Shown here: positions 8,320 to 15,800 of the stretch, piece after piece
How the letters are laid out: each line of letters opens with the position of its first letter
Numbering within the stretch: position 1 is the first letter of the stretch
DNA from: Bacteroidota bacterium
GTDB taxonomy: Bacteria > Bacteroidota > Bacteroidia > Flavobacteriales > Flavobacteriaceae
Direction of reading: 5' to 3'
Length of the DNA stretch: 36,726 nt
NCBI GenBank assembly: GCA_021793375.1
Contig: JAJYSY010000019.1
Location: 1 to 36,726 of the forward strand
Notes under the pieces: model-generated
The model's database searches: none
Told to the model about the DNA's origin: nothing
The model's input: only the letters and a program-made list of their open reading frames with translations
Program-made: the position numbers and the translations under genes

Positions 8320-10077
8320 ATGAAAGCATTACGATACCTCAATAAATATTTTGTAAAATACAAATGGCGATTAATTTTCGGTATTATTATTACCATTCTT
8401 GCCAGAGTTTTTGCTGTTTATGTTCCGCGTTTTGTTGGAAACGGAACAGATTTAATTGCGCAATATTTAAATGGTGAAATTTCAGACGACGCTTTTTTTA
8501 AAAGTGAATTAACACAAACTATCTTGTTGATTTTTGCTGTAGCGCTTATTTCTGCTGTTTTCACTTTTTTAATGCGACAAACTTTTATTGTTGTTTCCAG
8601 GAATATTGAATTTGACTTAAAAAATGAAGTTTTTGATCAATATCAAAAACTGTCTTTGAATTTTTATAAGCAAAACAGAACAGGAGATTTGATGAATCGT
8701 ATTAGCGAAGATGTTTCAAAAGTCAGACTTTATTTAGGTCCGGCTTTGATGAACACTTTTTCTACCGTTACTATGTTTGTTGTCGTATTGATTTATATGC
8801 TGAATAAAGCTCCGATTTTAACGCTTTATACTGTTGCTCCTTTTCCGATTTTATCTTATTTGATTTATAAAATCAGCCAAGCTATTCATCACAGAAGTAC
8901 AATTGTTCAAGAATATCTTTCTCATTTAAGCACTTTTACACAAGAAAGTTTTAGCGGTATTTCGGTGATAAAATCCTATGGAATCCAAAAACAAATCAAT
9001 GATGATTTTTCTGATTTGGCAAACACCAGCAAAAACAAACAGATTGATTTGGCAAAAATGCAAGCTTTTCTTCATCCTTTAATTGCTTTATTGATAGGTG
9101 GAAGCAATGTTTTAGTGATTTTTATTGGAGGTCGTCAACTCATCAATGGTCAAATTGAAAATGTAGGAACAATTGTAGAGTTTTTACTGTATGTAAATAT
9201 GTTGACTTGGCCTGTTACCAGTGTGGGTTGGATTACCACATTAATCCAACAAGCAGAAGCTTCTCAAAAACGAATCAATGAATTTTTACAAGTAAAACCT
9301 GAAATCTTTAATAAAACAGAAGAAAACACTCCGATAAAAGGAAAAATAGAATTCAAAAATGTGAGTTTTACCTATGATGACACTAATATCACTGCGCTTA
9401 GAGATGTTTCTTTTACCGTAAATCCGGGAGAAACTTTAGCTATTTTAGGAAAAACCGGAAGTGGAAAATCTACAATTTTAGAATTAATCGGACGACTTTA
9501 TGATATTGAAAAAGGAGAAATTTTAATTGATGGAATTCCTATAGATCAACTCAATTTAGAAGATTTGAGAAATGCTTTGGGATATGTTCCACAAGATGCG
9601 TTTTTATTTAGTGATTCCATTAAAGATAATATCAGATTTGGCAATAAAAATGCCGGAGAAAAAGAAGTAATTCAAGCCGCTAAAAATGCAGCAATCCATG
9701 AAAATATCATCGGGTTTAAAAATTCTTATGATACAGTTTTAGGAGAGAGAGGGTTAACTTTATCAGGCGGACAAAAACAACGAGTTTCTATTGCAAGAGC
9801 TTTGGTTCAAAATCCTAATATTTTCTTATTTGATGATAGTCTTTCTGCTGTAGATACAGAAACTGAAGAAGAAATCTTGAATAACCTCAACCATATTTCA
9901 AAAGAAAAAACCACTATTATTGTCAGTCATAGAATTTCTACCATCAAAAATGCTGATAAAATTATTGTTTTAGACAACGGATTGGTAATTGAAGAGGGAA
10001 ATCATGAAAGCTTGATTAAAAACTCCGGTCATTACGAAGAACTTTATAAAAAACAACTCAGCGAAAAAGATAATTAA
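8320..10077 (+). CDS. ABC exporter half-transporter with a non-canonical Walker B
   Basis: This is a type IV ABC exporter half (MsbA/MdlB-like), 585 residues: a six-helix membrane domain (about 15-310) fused to an ATPase domain (about 340-575). Walker A is GKTGSGKST at 377-385, the Q-loop is in YVPQDAF, the signature LSGGQKQR begins at L481 and the H-loop histidine is H537 (TIIVSHRIST). Walker B reads IFLFDDSLSAVD: D505 is the metal Asp, but the catalytic glutamate position is D506. Asp there is typical of the degenerate partner in heterodimeric exporters such as TM287 or MdlA, yet no second half is adjacent. Substrate unknown; lipid or drug export is the family guess. The ATG at 8320 has no Shine-Dalgarno. 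Confidence 0.93.
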   Translation: MKALRYLNKYFVKYKWRLIFGIIITILARVFAVYVPRFVGNGTDLIAQYLNGEISDDAFFKSELTQTILLIFAVALISAVFTFLMRQTFIVVSRNIEFDLKNEVFDQYQKLSLNFYKQNRTGDLMNRISEDVSKVRLYLGPALMNTFSTVTMFVVVLIYMLNKAPILTLYTVAPFPILSYLIYKISQAIHHRSTIVQEYLSHLSTFTQESFSGISVIKSYGIQKQINDDFSDLANTSKNKQIDLAKMQAFLHPLIALLIGGSNVLVIFIGGRQLINGQIENVGTIVEFLLYVNMLTWPVTSVGWITTLIQQAEASQKRINEFLQVKPEIFNKTEENTPIKGKIEFKNVSFTYDDTNITALRDVSFTVNPGETLAILGKTGSGKSTILELIGRLYDIEKGEILIDGIPIDQLNLEDLRNALGYVPQDAFLFSDSIKDNIRFGNKNAGEKEVIQAAKNAAIHENIIGFKNSYDTVLGERGLTLSGGQKQRVSIARALVQNPNIFLFDDSLSAVDTETEEEILNNLNHISKEKTTIIVSHRISTIKNADKIIVLDNGLVIEEGNHESLIKNSGHYEELYKKQLSEKDN

Positions 10078-10083
10078 TCTTTA

Positions 10084-10115
10084 TTTGCTTTAAAAGGTTT
10101 TTTTTAGCATTTTTG
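10084..10115 (+). promoter_or_regulatory. Likely promoter of the DUF3276 gene
   Basis: TTTG (10084-10087) and CATTTTTG (10108-10115, one mismatch to TAnnTTTG) are 20 bases apart, giving a leader of about 20 bases. Confidence 0.45.
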
Positions 10116-10140
10116 AACCCGAAACGGTACAAAACCTTAT

Positions 10141-10506
10141 ATGATTATGAATGAAAATGAGAACAAACACGGTGTACATTCCAAAGTGTTAAGAGCAGGA
10201 AGACGTACTTATTTTTTTGATGTGCGCTCTACTAAAGCAGATGATTATTACCTAACCATCACTGAAAGTAAAAAATTCACCAATGAAGATGGGTCTTTTT
10301 ACTTCAAAAAACACAAAATTTTCTTATATAAAGAAGATTTCAAAGATTTTGAAGACATCTTAAGTGAAATGACTTCTTTTATTATAGCGGAGCGTGGAGA
10401 AGTAGTGATCAGTGATAAACACGATGACAACTTTAACAATGAAACCGAAGAGAAAGTTGAAGTCCCGGAAAACAGTTTTACCGACATCAGCTTTGAAGAT
10501 ATTTAA
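10141..10506 (+). CDS. DUF3276 / PUR-alpha-like nucleic-acid-binding protein
   Basis: The 121-residue protein contains the single PUR-type repeat of DUF3276, common in Bacteroidota and related to the Borrelia PUR-domain regulator. The hallmark stretch runs from KVLRAGRRTYFFDVR near residue 15, through DDYYLTITESKKF, to FKKHKIFLYKEDF near 54-66. The tail from about residue 90 is very acidic (NETEEKVEVPENSF). PUR domains bind single-stranded DNA or RNA, so a role in nucleic-acid binding is inferred; targets are unknown. ATG codons occur at 10141 and 10147; homologues I recall begin MNE..., so the second may be the true start. The gene ends at a near-perfect bidirectional terminator shared with the convergent FadL-like gene. 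Confidence 0.88.
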   Translation: MIMNENENKHGVHSKVLRAGRRTYFFDVRSTKADDYYLTITESKKFTNEDGSFYFKKHKIFLYKEDFKDFEDILSEMTSFIIAERGEVVISDKHDDNFNNETEEKVEVPENSFTDISFEDI

Positions 10507-10527
10507 GTAGAAGAAAAAGAAATTATC

Positions 10528-10566
10528 AAAAAACGCCAATTCCATTTTAAAGAATTGGCGTTTTTT
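10528..10566. terminator. Bidirectional terminator, 15-bp stem
   Basis: AAAAAACGCCAATTC (10528-10542) pairs perfectly with GAATTGGCGTTTTTT (10552-10566) around a 9-base loop. It ends DUF3276 on the plus strand and the FadL-like gene on the minus strand. Confidence 0.88.
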
Positions 10567-10599
10567 GATTTGTATAAAAGTGTTTATCGTTTTTGCTTT

Positions 10600-12108
10600 T
10601 TAAAGTGGGAAAACAAATGTCAACACATAATTTGATAAGGTATTTTTAATTTCCGCTTGATTTGAAAATCCGGTGTGGAGTAAATCCTTATTATAATCTC
10701 GTTTAGACCAAGCGTAAGCAAAATCAATCTGCACTCCTCCAAAATTATATCCTAAGCCTGCTGAATATCCTATCAAATTTCCTATCATTTTATTTTTATA
10801 AGGGGTTTCTTCATAACGATATCCCGCACGTAAACTGAAATCTTTGATTTTATATTCTCCTCCTACTCTAAAAGTAGAAACCGCTTGCAATTCATCTTTT
10901 ATTTCTTGATTCTCCGCATCAAATCTACCTGAAGTAAATTTTGTATTCGAATAATCTCTGTAAGAATAATCAAAACTGATCAATCCGGAATTTCCAAATA
11001 CAGAGGCTACACTTGCATTTACGCGTCCCGGAGTACGCATGCTGTAATTCGGATATACGTTTACAACTTGTGGATTTACAATAATTTCTCCAAACTCCGT
11101 ATGTTTAGTTCTCAAAAACTGACTGGTTTCTTTACTTATTCTATACCAAGTAGGCGATTCATATGTAAGTCCGACTCTCATCATATCTCCTATTCTGGCA
11201 ATTCCTCCAATTTGCATAGAAAAACCATCTCCTTTAGTATCTAAATAATTTCCAAAGTTGATTTCACTTATTTTACTATTTCCCGGAATCCCTTCATTTA
11301 TTATAGAAGTCTGACGAAAATCAATGTGATGACTATTTAAATTCAATCCTAAATAAAACTGATCATTTAAAGCTACCCCTCCATTAAAACTGATTTTTCC
11401 ATTCATTCCCCTTTCATAATTCTCATAAAAATGATTGAAAGTATTTCCGCTTACATTTGACTCATAAGCCGTGTTTCCTATATCTTCAGGATCTACAGGA
11501 TCAAAAAGATAAGCTTCATATCCTAAATAAGCAGTTTGCAATCTGTTGTTGTTAAAAAAGTCCTCTTCACTTCCTAATTTACTATATAAACCATCTAAAC
11601 TTTGTCCATTTGATGGTATAAAATAACCTAAAGGCACACCTTGTGCAAAATTTAAAAACCTATCACTTACTGTTTCATTGCTTTGTCCGGCTGCTTTAAA
11701 TCTATTTTGAAAAGAATTTGTTCGATCATAAGAAATTCCAAAACTCATTCTTGAAACTGTAGCGGTTTCATCATAATTATTAAACACAAACACAACTCCT
11801 CCTTGATTTAAATCAAGATTGTTGTTGCGATAAGAGTTTTCTTCATTTAAATAACTTGTTTTATTTTCATAAGCTCCCATATTTAAACTGAAGGTAGCTT
11901 GATTGGTTAAAAAAACTGCTGAACTTGCCGGGTTGAGTTTTATGGCAGACATATCTCCTCCTAATGCACCAAATGCTCCTCCCATCGATACAAACCTTGC
12001 TGTTCCATCTAATTCATCTAAAGAATAACGAACTGCATCTGTAATATCTTGAGCTTTTATTGCACTAACACAAAAGAATAAACTTATGATAAGAAGTATT
12101 TTTTTCAT
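10600..12108 (-). CDS. OmpP1/FadL-family outer-membrane transporter
   Basis: The 502-residue protein has a Sec signal peptide (MKKILLIISLFFCVSAIKAQ) and then the OmpP1/FadL/TodX pattern: an early FVSMGGAFGALGGDMSAIKLNPASSAVF (about 39-66), in which GGA..A and the NPA motif are the family hallmark. The rest is alternating beta strands to the C-terminus. FadL-type barrels move hydrophobic molecules such as fatty acids or aromatics across the outer membrane; Bacteroidota copies are often mislabelled hemin receptor. The substrate is not evident here. The gene lies 105 bases downstream of the low-complexity lipoprotein gene on the same strand. A long purine/pyrimidine hairpin separates them, and I see no good promoter box directly upstream. 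Confidence 0.9.
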   Translation of the reverse strand: MKKILLIISLFFCVSAIKAQDITDAVRYSLDELDGTARFVSMGGAFGALGGDMSAIKLNPASSAVFLTNQATFSLNMGAYENKTSYLNEENSYRNNNLDLNQGGVVFVFNNYDETATVSRMSFGISYDRTNSFQNRFKAAGQSNETVSDRFLNFAQGVPLGYFIPSNGQSLDGLYSKLGSEEDFFNNNRLQTAYLGYEAYLFDPVDPEDIGNTAYESNVSGNTFNHFYENYERGMNGKISFNGGVALNDQFYLGLNLNSHHIDFRQTSIINEGIPGNSKISEINFGNYLDTKGDGFSMQIGGIARIGDMMRVGLTYESPTWYRISKETSQFLRTKHTEFGEIIVNPQVVNVYPNYSMRTPGRVNASVASVFGNSGLISFDYSYRDYSNTKFTSGRFDAENQEIKDELQAVSTFRVGGEYKIKDFSLRAGYRYEETPYKNKMIGNLIGYSAGLGYNFGGVQIDFAYAWSKRDYNKDLLHTGFSNQAEIKNTLSNYVLTFVFPL

Positions 12109-12153
12109 CGTATTATTTTTAGCTTGATTTTTAGTAAGTGAATTTTTAAAGAA

Positions 12154-12206
12154 AGAAAAAGAAGTGAAAGATTATTTTTTAATTTATTCTTTCTCCTTCT
12201 TTTTCT
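12154..12206 (-). terminator. Possible terminator between the lipoprotein and FadL-like genes
   Basis: AGAAAAAGAAG (12154-12164) pairs with CTTCTTTTTCT (12196-12206), with further pairing outward past one mismatch. The loop is long (31 bases) and the stem is purely A/G against C/T, so it may be an attenuator or only a low-complexity mirror. Confidence 0.35.
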
Positions 12207-12213
12207 CTTTTTA

Positions 12214-13587
12214 TTATCTACTTCTTCCTGAAGAACGTATTGCCCCACTACTTCGCGCTCCTGAACTACGAGTTGGTGTTGACCTCATAGTAGGCGCACT
12301 TTGTCTTCGCGTCGGAGCTGAATAGTTTGTAGATCTACTACTTCTGTTGGTATTTGTATTTCTGTTGCTTCTCGTATTACTTCTTGCAGGAGCGGTATTT
12401 CTTTGTGTACTATTATAAAATCCACTTCTATTATTTCGAGATGTACTTCGTTGTGGCGTAGAAGTTCCCCTGTTATTTACTCTGGGTTGAGTTCCTCTGT
12501 TTGTCCTTTGATTATTTGTAGGAGAGACTCTATTATTGGTGTTACCACTTCTTGTGTTAACACCTCTTCTGCTTCCTCCTGCATTTATATTCTTAGGATT
12601 TCTCACCTGCGAATTTCTTGCATCAGAAGATGTATTACTTCTACTTGAAGGTGTCCTTGTTTGTGTATTTGCTTCACGACGACTACTGTTATCAGTTGTT
12701 CTGCTGTTTACTTCTCTACGAGAATTAGCTGTTTCTCTGCTTCCTGAATTTACGTCTCTTCTGGTGGTTGTACTTCTGTTATTAGCATTAATATCACGAC
12801 GCGTATTCCCGCTTGCAGCATTTCTACTTGCATTTGAAGTATTTATAGCTCTTCTACTAACTGTATTAGCATTTGAAAGTCCAAGACCACTTCTTGAAGA
12901 TCTTCCTGTCGCAAAATTATTATATCCTCTTCTTCCACTATGATAAGATCTATAATTAGAAGAAGCGTAATAATTATTATAGTATCCACCGTAATATCCA
13001 CCATAATATCCATAATATGGGGAATGATAATATCCTGCAGAACCAAATCCATATCCTAATCCGAAGCCAAAATACCAGCTATTGTAATATCCGCCCCATC
13101 CCCAATTCCAATATCCGGGATAATAATATCTATATCTTGGATAATAATAGTAATAACTTGGCCCATAGTACCAAGGATCATACATATAAGGATTGTAATA
13201 AGAGCTTCCGTAATAATTAATATTTACCGTTGTAGGATTTGTTCCCCAAGCAGTATTTGCCGGAGCATACTCATCTTCATAAACATATTCATCTTGATAA
13301 GCCTGTCCGTTTTCAGAAGAATACCCATCGGCATCTACAAAAACTTCTTCCTCTTCTTGATTCATATACTCACTCATTTGAGCAAGTTGTTCATTTTGAT
13401 TAGCAAAATATCCTTTATACTTATTTGTATTTGAGGTAGTTTGCGTTGTATTTCTATTTTGCCTTTCATTTTTCGCATAGATTCCGTCAGCACCGGAGTC
13501 TGCAGAACCACACGCACTTAATAGAAAAGCCCCCATAAGTGCAAATACGAAATATGACTTTTGCAATATTTTATTTGAGAACCTCAT
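12214..13587 (-). CDS. Low-complexity lipoprotein, Tyr/Gly-rich core and Arg/Asn/Ser/Thr-rich tail
   Basis: The 457-residue protein begins with a lipoprotein signal (LLSAC, lipid cysteine C26). Four zones follow: a Gln/Asn/Thr-rich linker (about 27-75), an acidic patch (about 77-107, QEEEEVFVDADGY and YVYEDEY), a Tyr/Gly/Trp-rich segment (about 124-222, with YYGGYYGGYYNNYY-type steps), and a strongly basic tail of about 235 residues made nearly only of R, S, N, T, G, P and A. It ends in three RSSG steps. I recognise no catalytic domain. Flavobacterial genomes carry similar proteins, sometimes called vitellogenin-like by compositional chance. The composition suggests a disordered or condensing surface protein, which is inference. 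It diverges from proS; the intergenic TAAATTTA at 13616-13623 is a weak possible box. Confidence 0.8.
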   Translation of the reverse strand: MRFSNKILQKSYFVFALMGAFLLSACGSADSGADGIYAKNERQNRNTTQTTSNTNKYKGYFANQNEQLAQMSEYMNQEEEEVFVDADGYSSENGQAYQDEYVYEDEYAPANTAWGTNPTTVNINYYGSSYYNPYMYDPWYYGPSYYYYYPRYRYYYPGYWNWGWGGYYNSWYFGFGLGYGFGSAGYYHSPYYGYYGGYYGGYYNNYYASSNYRSYHSGRRGYNNFATGRSSRSGLGLSNANTVSRRAINTSNASRNAASGNTRRDINANNRSTTTRRDVNSGSRETANSRREVNSRTTDNSSRREANTQTRTPSSRSNTSSDARNSQVRNPKNINAGGSRRGVNTRSGNTNNRVSPTNNQRTNRGTQPRVNNRGTSTPQRSTSRNNRSGFYNSTQRNTAPARSNTRSNRNTNTNRSSRSTNYSAPTRRQSAPTMRSTPTRSSGARSSGAIRSSGRSR

Positions 13588-13603
13588 ATCTTTCGTGTTT
13601 TTA

Positions 13604-13633
13604 TTGTTTGATGTTTAAATTTAGCTAATTTTG
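13604..13633 (+). promoter_or_regulatory. Promoter of proS
   Basis: TTG (13604-13606) and TAATTTTG (13626-13633) are 19 bases apart. The predicted start of transcription near 13640 leaves a leader of about 44 bases to the ATG. The spacer also holds the weak minus-strand box for the lipoprotein gene. Confidence 0.6.
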
Positions 13634-13683
13634 TCGAACTTAAAAAATTCATTAACTAAAGAGCAACATTTGTGCCAAAGATT

Positions 13684-15162
13684 ATGGCTAAAAAACTTAC
13701 ATCACGAGAAAAAGATTATTCTAAATGGTATAACGAATTGGTTATTGCTGCTGATTTAGCTGAGAATTCAGCTGTTCGCGGTTGCATGACCATCAAACCA
13801 CACGGCTATGCAATTTGGGAAAAAATGCAAGCAAAACTGGATCAGATGTTTAAAGACACCGGACACAAAAATGCTTATTTCCCCTTATTTGTTCCTAAGA
13901 GCATGTTTGAAGCTGAGGAAAAAAACGCCGAAGGATTTGCTAAAGAGTGTGCTGTTGTTACCCATTACAGATTAAAAAACGATCCTGACAAAAAAGGAAA
14001 ACTCATAGTAGACCCCGAAGCTAAGTTAGAAGAAGAATTGATTGTACGTCCTACTTCTGAAGCCATTATCTGGAATACTTATAAAGGATGGATTCAATCT
14101 TACAGAGATTTACCTATTAAAGTAAACCAATGGGCGAATGTTGTCAGATGGGAAATGCGAACTCGACTTTTCTTGCGTACAGCAGAATTTCTTTGGCAAG
14201 AAGGACACACTGCTCACACCACAAAAGAAGAAGCTATAGAAGAGGCTGAATTAATGAACAGTGTTTATGCTGATTTTGTAGAAAACTTTATGGGAATTCC
14301 GGTTGTACAAGGATTAAAAACCGAAAGCGAAAGATTTGCCGGTGCAGTAGAAACGTATTGTATTGAAGCTTTAATGCAAGACGGAAAAGCACTGCAAGCA
14401 GGAACTTCTCATTTCTTAGGACAAAATTTCTCTAAAGCTTTTGATGTAAAATATACTTCAAAAGAAGGAAAACTCGAACATGTTTGGGCAACAAGCTGGG
14501 GAGTTTCTACCCGATTAATCGGTGCACTTATTATGACACACAGCGATGACCACGGATTGGTTTTACCGCCAAAACTTGCTCCTACTCAAGTGGTGATTGT
14601 TCCTATATATAGAAAAGAAGAAGATCGAAAGAAAATCGCAGAAGTAGCAGAACAGTTTGTCGAAAAATTTAAAGCAGAAGGAATTGCTGTTGAATTTGAC
14701 GACAGAACGAATTACAAACCCGGTTGGAAATTTGCTCAACATGAAATGCAAGGTGTTCCGGTTAGGATTGCAATCGGTCCTAAAGATTTAGAAAAAGGAA
14801 CCGTAGAAATTGCAAGACGCGATACGCTTGAAAAAACTTTTGTAAAACAAGAAGAAGTTTTAGACAAAGTAAAACACTTGATGAAAGAAATTCAAGAAAA
14901 CTTGTTTACCAAAGCAAGAAAGTTTCGTGATGACCACATTACCAAAGTAGATACTTTTGAAGAATTTAAAGAAGTCTTAAATACTAAAGGTGGATTTATT
15001 GCTGCTCATTGGGATGGAACAATGGAAACAGAAGAGAAAATAAAAAAATTAACCAAAGCAACTATCAGGTGCATACCTTTAGATGCTGATAATGAAGAGG
15101 GTAAATGCGTTTTAACAGGCGAAAAATCTTCAAAAAGAGTCTTATTTGCAAAGGCATATTAA
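13684..15162 (+). CDS. proS: Prolyl-tRNA synthetase (eukaryote/archaea-like type)
   Basis: ProRS charges tRNA-Pro. The 492-residue protein is the short type without the bacterial editing insert but with the C-terminal extension of the archaeal/eukaryotic type, as is common in Bacteroidota. Class II motifs are visible: RPTSEAIIW (122-130), [18 protein letters not shown] (161-178), and motif 3 with [21 protein letters not shown]. The anticodon-binding domain begins at [13 protein letters not shown]. The C-terminal domain ends in KRVLFAKAY, and its Zn-site cysteines seem reduced. A GTG at 13672 would add four residues (MPKI), but the ATG at 13684 gives the usual N-terminus [20 protein letters not shown] hairpin terminator begins at the stop codon, and tRNA-Glu follows 76 bases later. 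Confidence 0.96.
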   Translation: MAKKLTSREKDYSKWYNELVIAADLAENSAVRGCMTIKPHGYAIWEKMQAKLDQMFKDTGHKNAYFPLFVPKSMFEAEEKNAEGFAKECAVVTHYRLKNDPDKKGKLIVDPEAKLEEELIVRPTSEAIIWNTYKGWIQSYRDLPIKVNQWANVVRWEMRTRLFLRTAEFLWQEGHTAHTTKEEAIEEAELMNSVYADFVENFMGIPVVQGLKTESERFAGAVETYCIEALMQDGKALQAGTSHFLGQNFSKAFDVKYTSKEGKLEHVWATSWGVSTRLIGALIMTHSDDHGLVLPPKLAPTQVVIVPIYRKEEDRKKIAEVAEQFVEKFKAEGIAVEFDDRTNYKPGWKFAQHEMQGVPVRIAIGPKDLEKGTVEIARRDTLEKTFVKQEEVLDKVKHLMKEIQENLFTKARKFRDDHITKVDTFEEFKEVLNTKGGFIAAHWDGTMETEEKIKKLTKATIRCIPLDADNEEGKCVLTGEKSSKRVLFAKAY

Positions 15163-15193
15163 ACTTTTTTGAAAATAATTCGAAAAAAGTTTT
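15161..15193 (+). terminator. Terminator of proS, overlapping its stop codon
   Basis: AAACTTTTTTGAA (15161-15173) pairs with TTC plus AAAAAAGTTT (15179-15192) with one bulged G, followed by T. The last bases are the -33 element of the tRNA-Glu promoter. Confidence 0.5.
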
Positions 15194-15221
15194 GCTCAAT
15201 TGAAAGTTTGTTATATATTTG
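15191..15221 (+). promoter_or_regulatory. Promoter of tRNA-Glu and rpsT
   Basis: TTTG (15191-15194) and TATATTTG (15214-15221) are 19 bases apart, an exact Bacteroidota promoter. Transcription should start about 10 bases before the mature tRNA. Confidence 0.75.
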
Positions 15222-15238
15222 CATCGCATTTGAAAATT

Positions 15239-15310
15239 GGTCCGTTCGTCTAGTGGTTAGGACGTCAGGTTTTCATCCTGATAGCAGGGGTTCGATTCCC
15301 CTACGGACTA
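15239..15310 (+). tRNA. tRNA-Glu (UUC)
   Basis: The 72-base cloverleaf folds fully. The acceptor stem is GGTCCGT with ACGGACT (a G-U closing pair and discriminator A), the D arm has AGTGGTTAGG, the anticodon stem is TCAGG/CCTGA around TTTTCAT with anticodon TTC at 15272-15274, and the T arm has GGTTCGATTCC. CCA is not encoded and must be added after transcription. rpsT starts 22 bases downstream with no promoter between, so the two share a transcript and RNase processing should release the tRNA. Confidence 0.97.
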
Positions 15311-15332
15311 CAAAGAGAAATTAAAAGTTAAT

Positions 15333-15581
15333 ATGGCAACGCACAAATCAGCAATTAAACGTATTCGAAGTTCAGAAACCAAACGTCTTCGAAATCGCTA
15401 CCAGCACAAATCAGCTCGAACTGCTATCAAGAAGTTAAGAAATGCTGATAAAGCTGAGGCAGAAAAACTTTACCCGGAAGTCATTTCTAAAATTGACAAA
15501 TTGGTAAAGAAAAACATTATTCACAAAAATAAAGCTGCTCACTTAAAGTCTGACTTAACAAAACACGTTAACGCACTTTAA
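15333..15581 (+). CDS. rpsT: 30S ribosomal protein S20
   Basis: S20 is a primary binder of 16S rRNA in the small subunit. The 82-residue basic protein has the typical start MATHKSAIKRIRSSETKRLRNR, the central SARTAIKKLRNADK and the late IIHKNKAAHLKSDLTKHV. It is expressed from the tRNA-Glu promoter, which ties output of this ribosomal protein to a stable-RNA transcript. A G/C-containing hairpin with a T run lies 25 bases past the stop. Confidence 0.97.
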   Translation: MATHKSAIKRIRSSETKRLRNRYQHKSARTAIKKLRNADKAEAEKLYPEVISKIDKLVKKNIIHKNKAAHLKSDLTKHVNAL

Positions 15582-15605
15582 GCGTCAAAAACATTTCAAA
15601 AAAGA

Positions 15606-15642
15606 AGCCTTTTTGCTTAACTGCATTAAGGCTTTTTTTTTG
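15606..15642 (+). terminator. Terminator of the tRNA-Glu-rpsT unit
   Basis: AAGCCTT (15606-15612) pairs with AAGGCTT (15629-15635), with extra TGC/GCA pairing in the loop, and nine T residues follow from 15634. Confidence 0.8.
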
Positions 15643-15681
15643 ACTTTAAACTAATTTTAAAATACTCTTTGATTATATTTC

Positions 15682-15689
15682 TATATTTG
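15682..15689 (+). promoter_or_regulatory. Possible -7 box for the 15797 lipoprotein gene
   Basis: TATATTTG is an exact TAnnTTTG match with no properly spaced -33. It would give a leader of about 100 bases carrying a short ORF at 15744-15800. Confidence 0.4.
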
Positions 15690-15743
15690 TATTATCTAAA
15701 TTGAAGTTTATTTTTTCTGCCGCCTTAAATAAAAAATTAAACT

Positions 15744-15800
15744 ATGTCATTGTTAGGTTTTATTTTGTTTAGGAGTGTTTACTATCAAAAATTATCATGA
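15744..15800 (+). other. Upstream ORF overlapping the next start codon (ATGA)
   Basis: An 18-codon frame (MSLLGFILFRSVYYQKLS) begins at ATG 15744. Its TGA stop at 15798-15800 overlaps the ATG at 15797 as ATGA. This is the classic layout for translational coupling, but the peptide has no recognisable family and may be chance. Confidence 0.3.

Noticed and set aside
10600..12108. Hemin receptor function for the FadL-like barrel
   Set aside because: That label is a common carried-over annotation; there is no TonB box or plug domain.
12403..12943. Open frames opposite the low-complexity lipoprotein (12403-12648, 12536-12943 and 13017-13220 on +)
   Set aside because: They mirror the repeated Arg/Ser/Thr and Tyr/Gly codons of the minus gene, with no promoter, start context or family resemblance.
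12843..13052. 69-codon minus-strand frame rich in Ile and Asp
   Set aside because: It is a shifted frame of the Tyr/Gly-rich segment of the lipoprotein gene.
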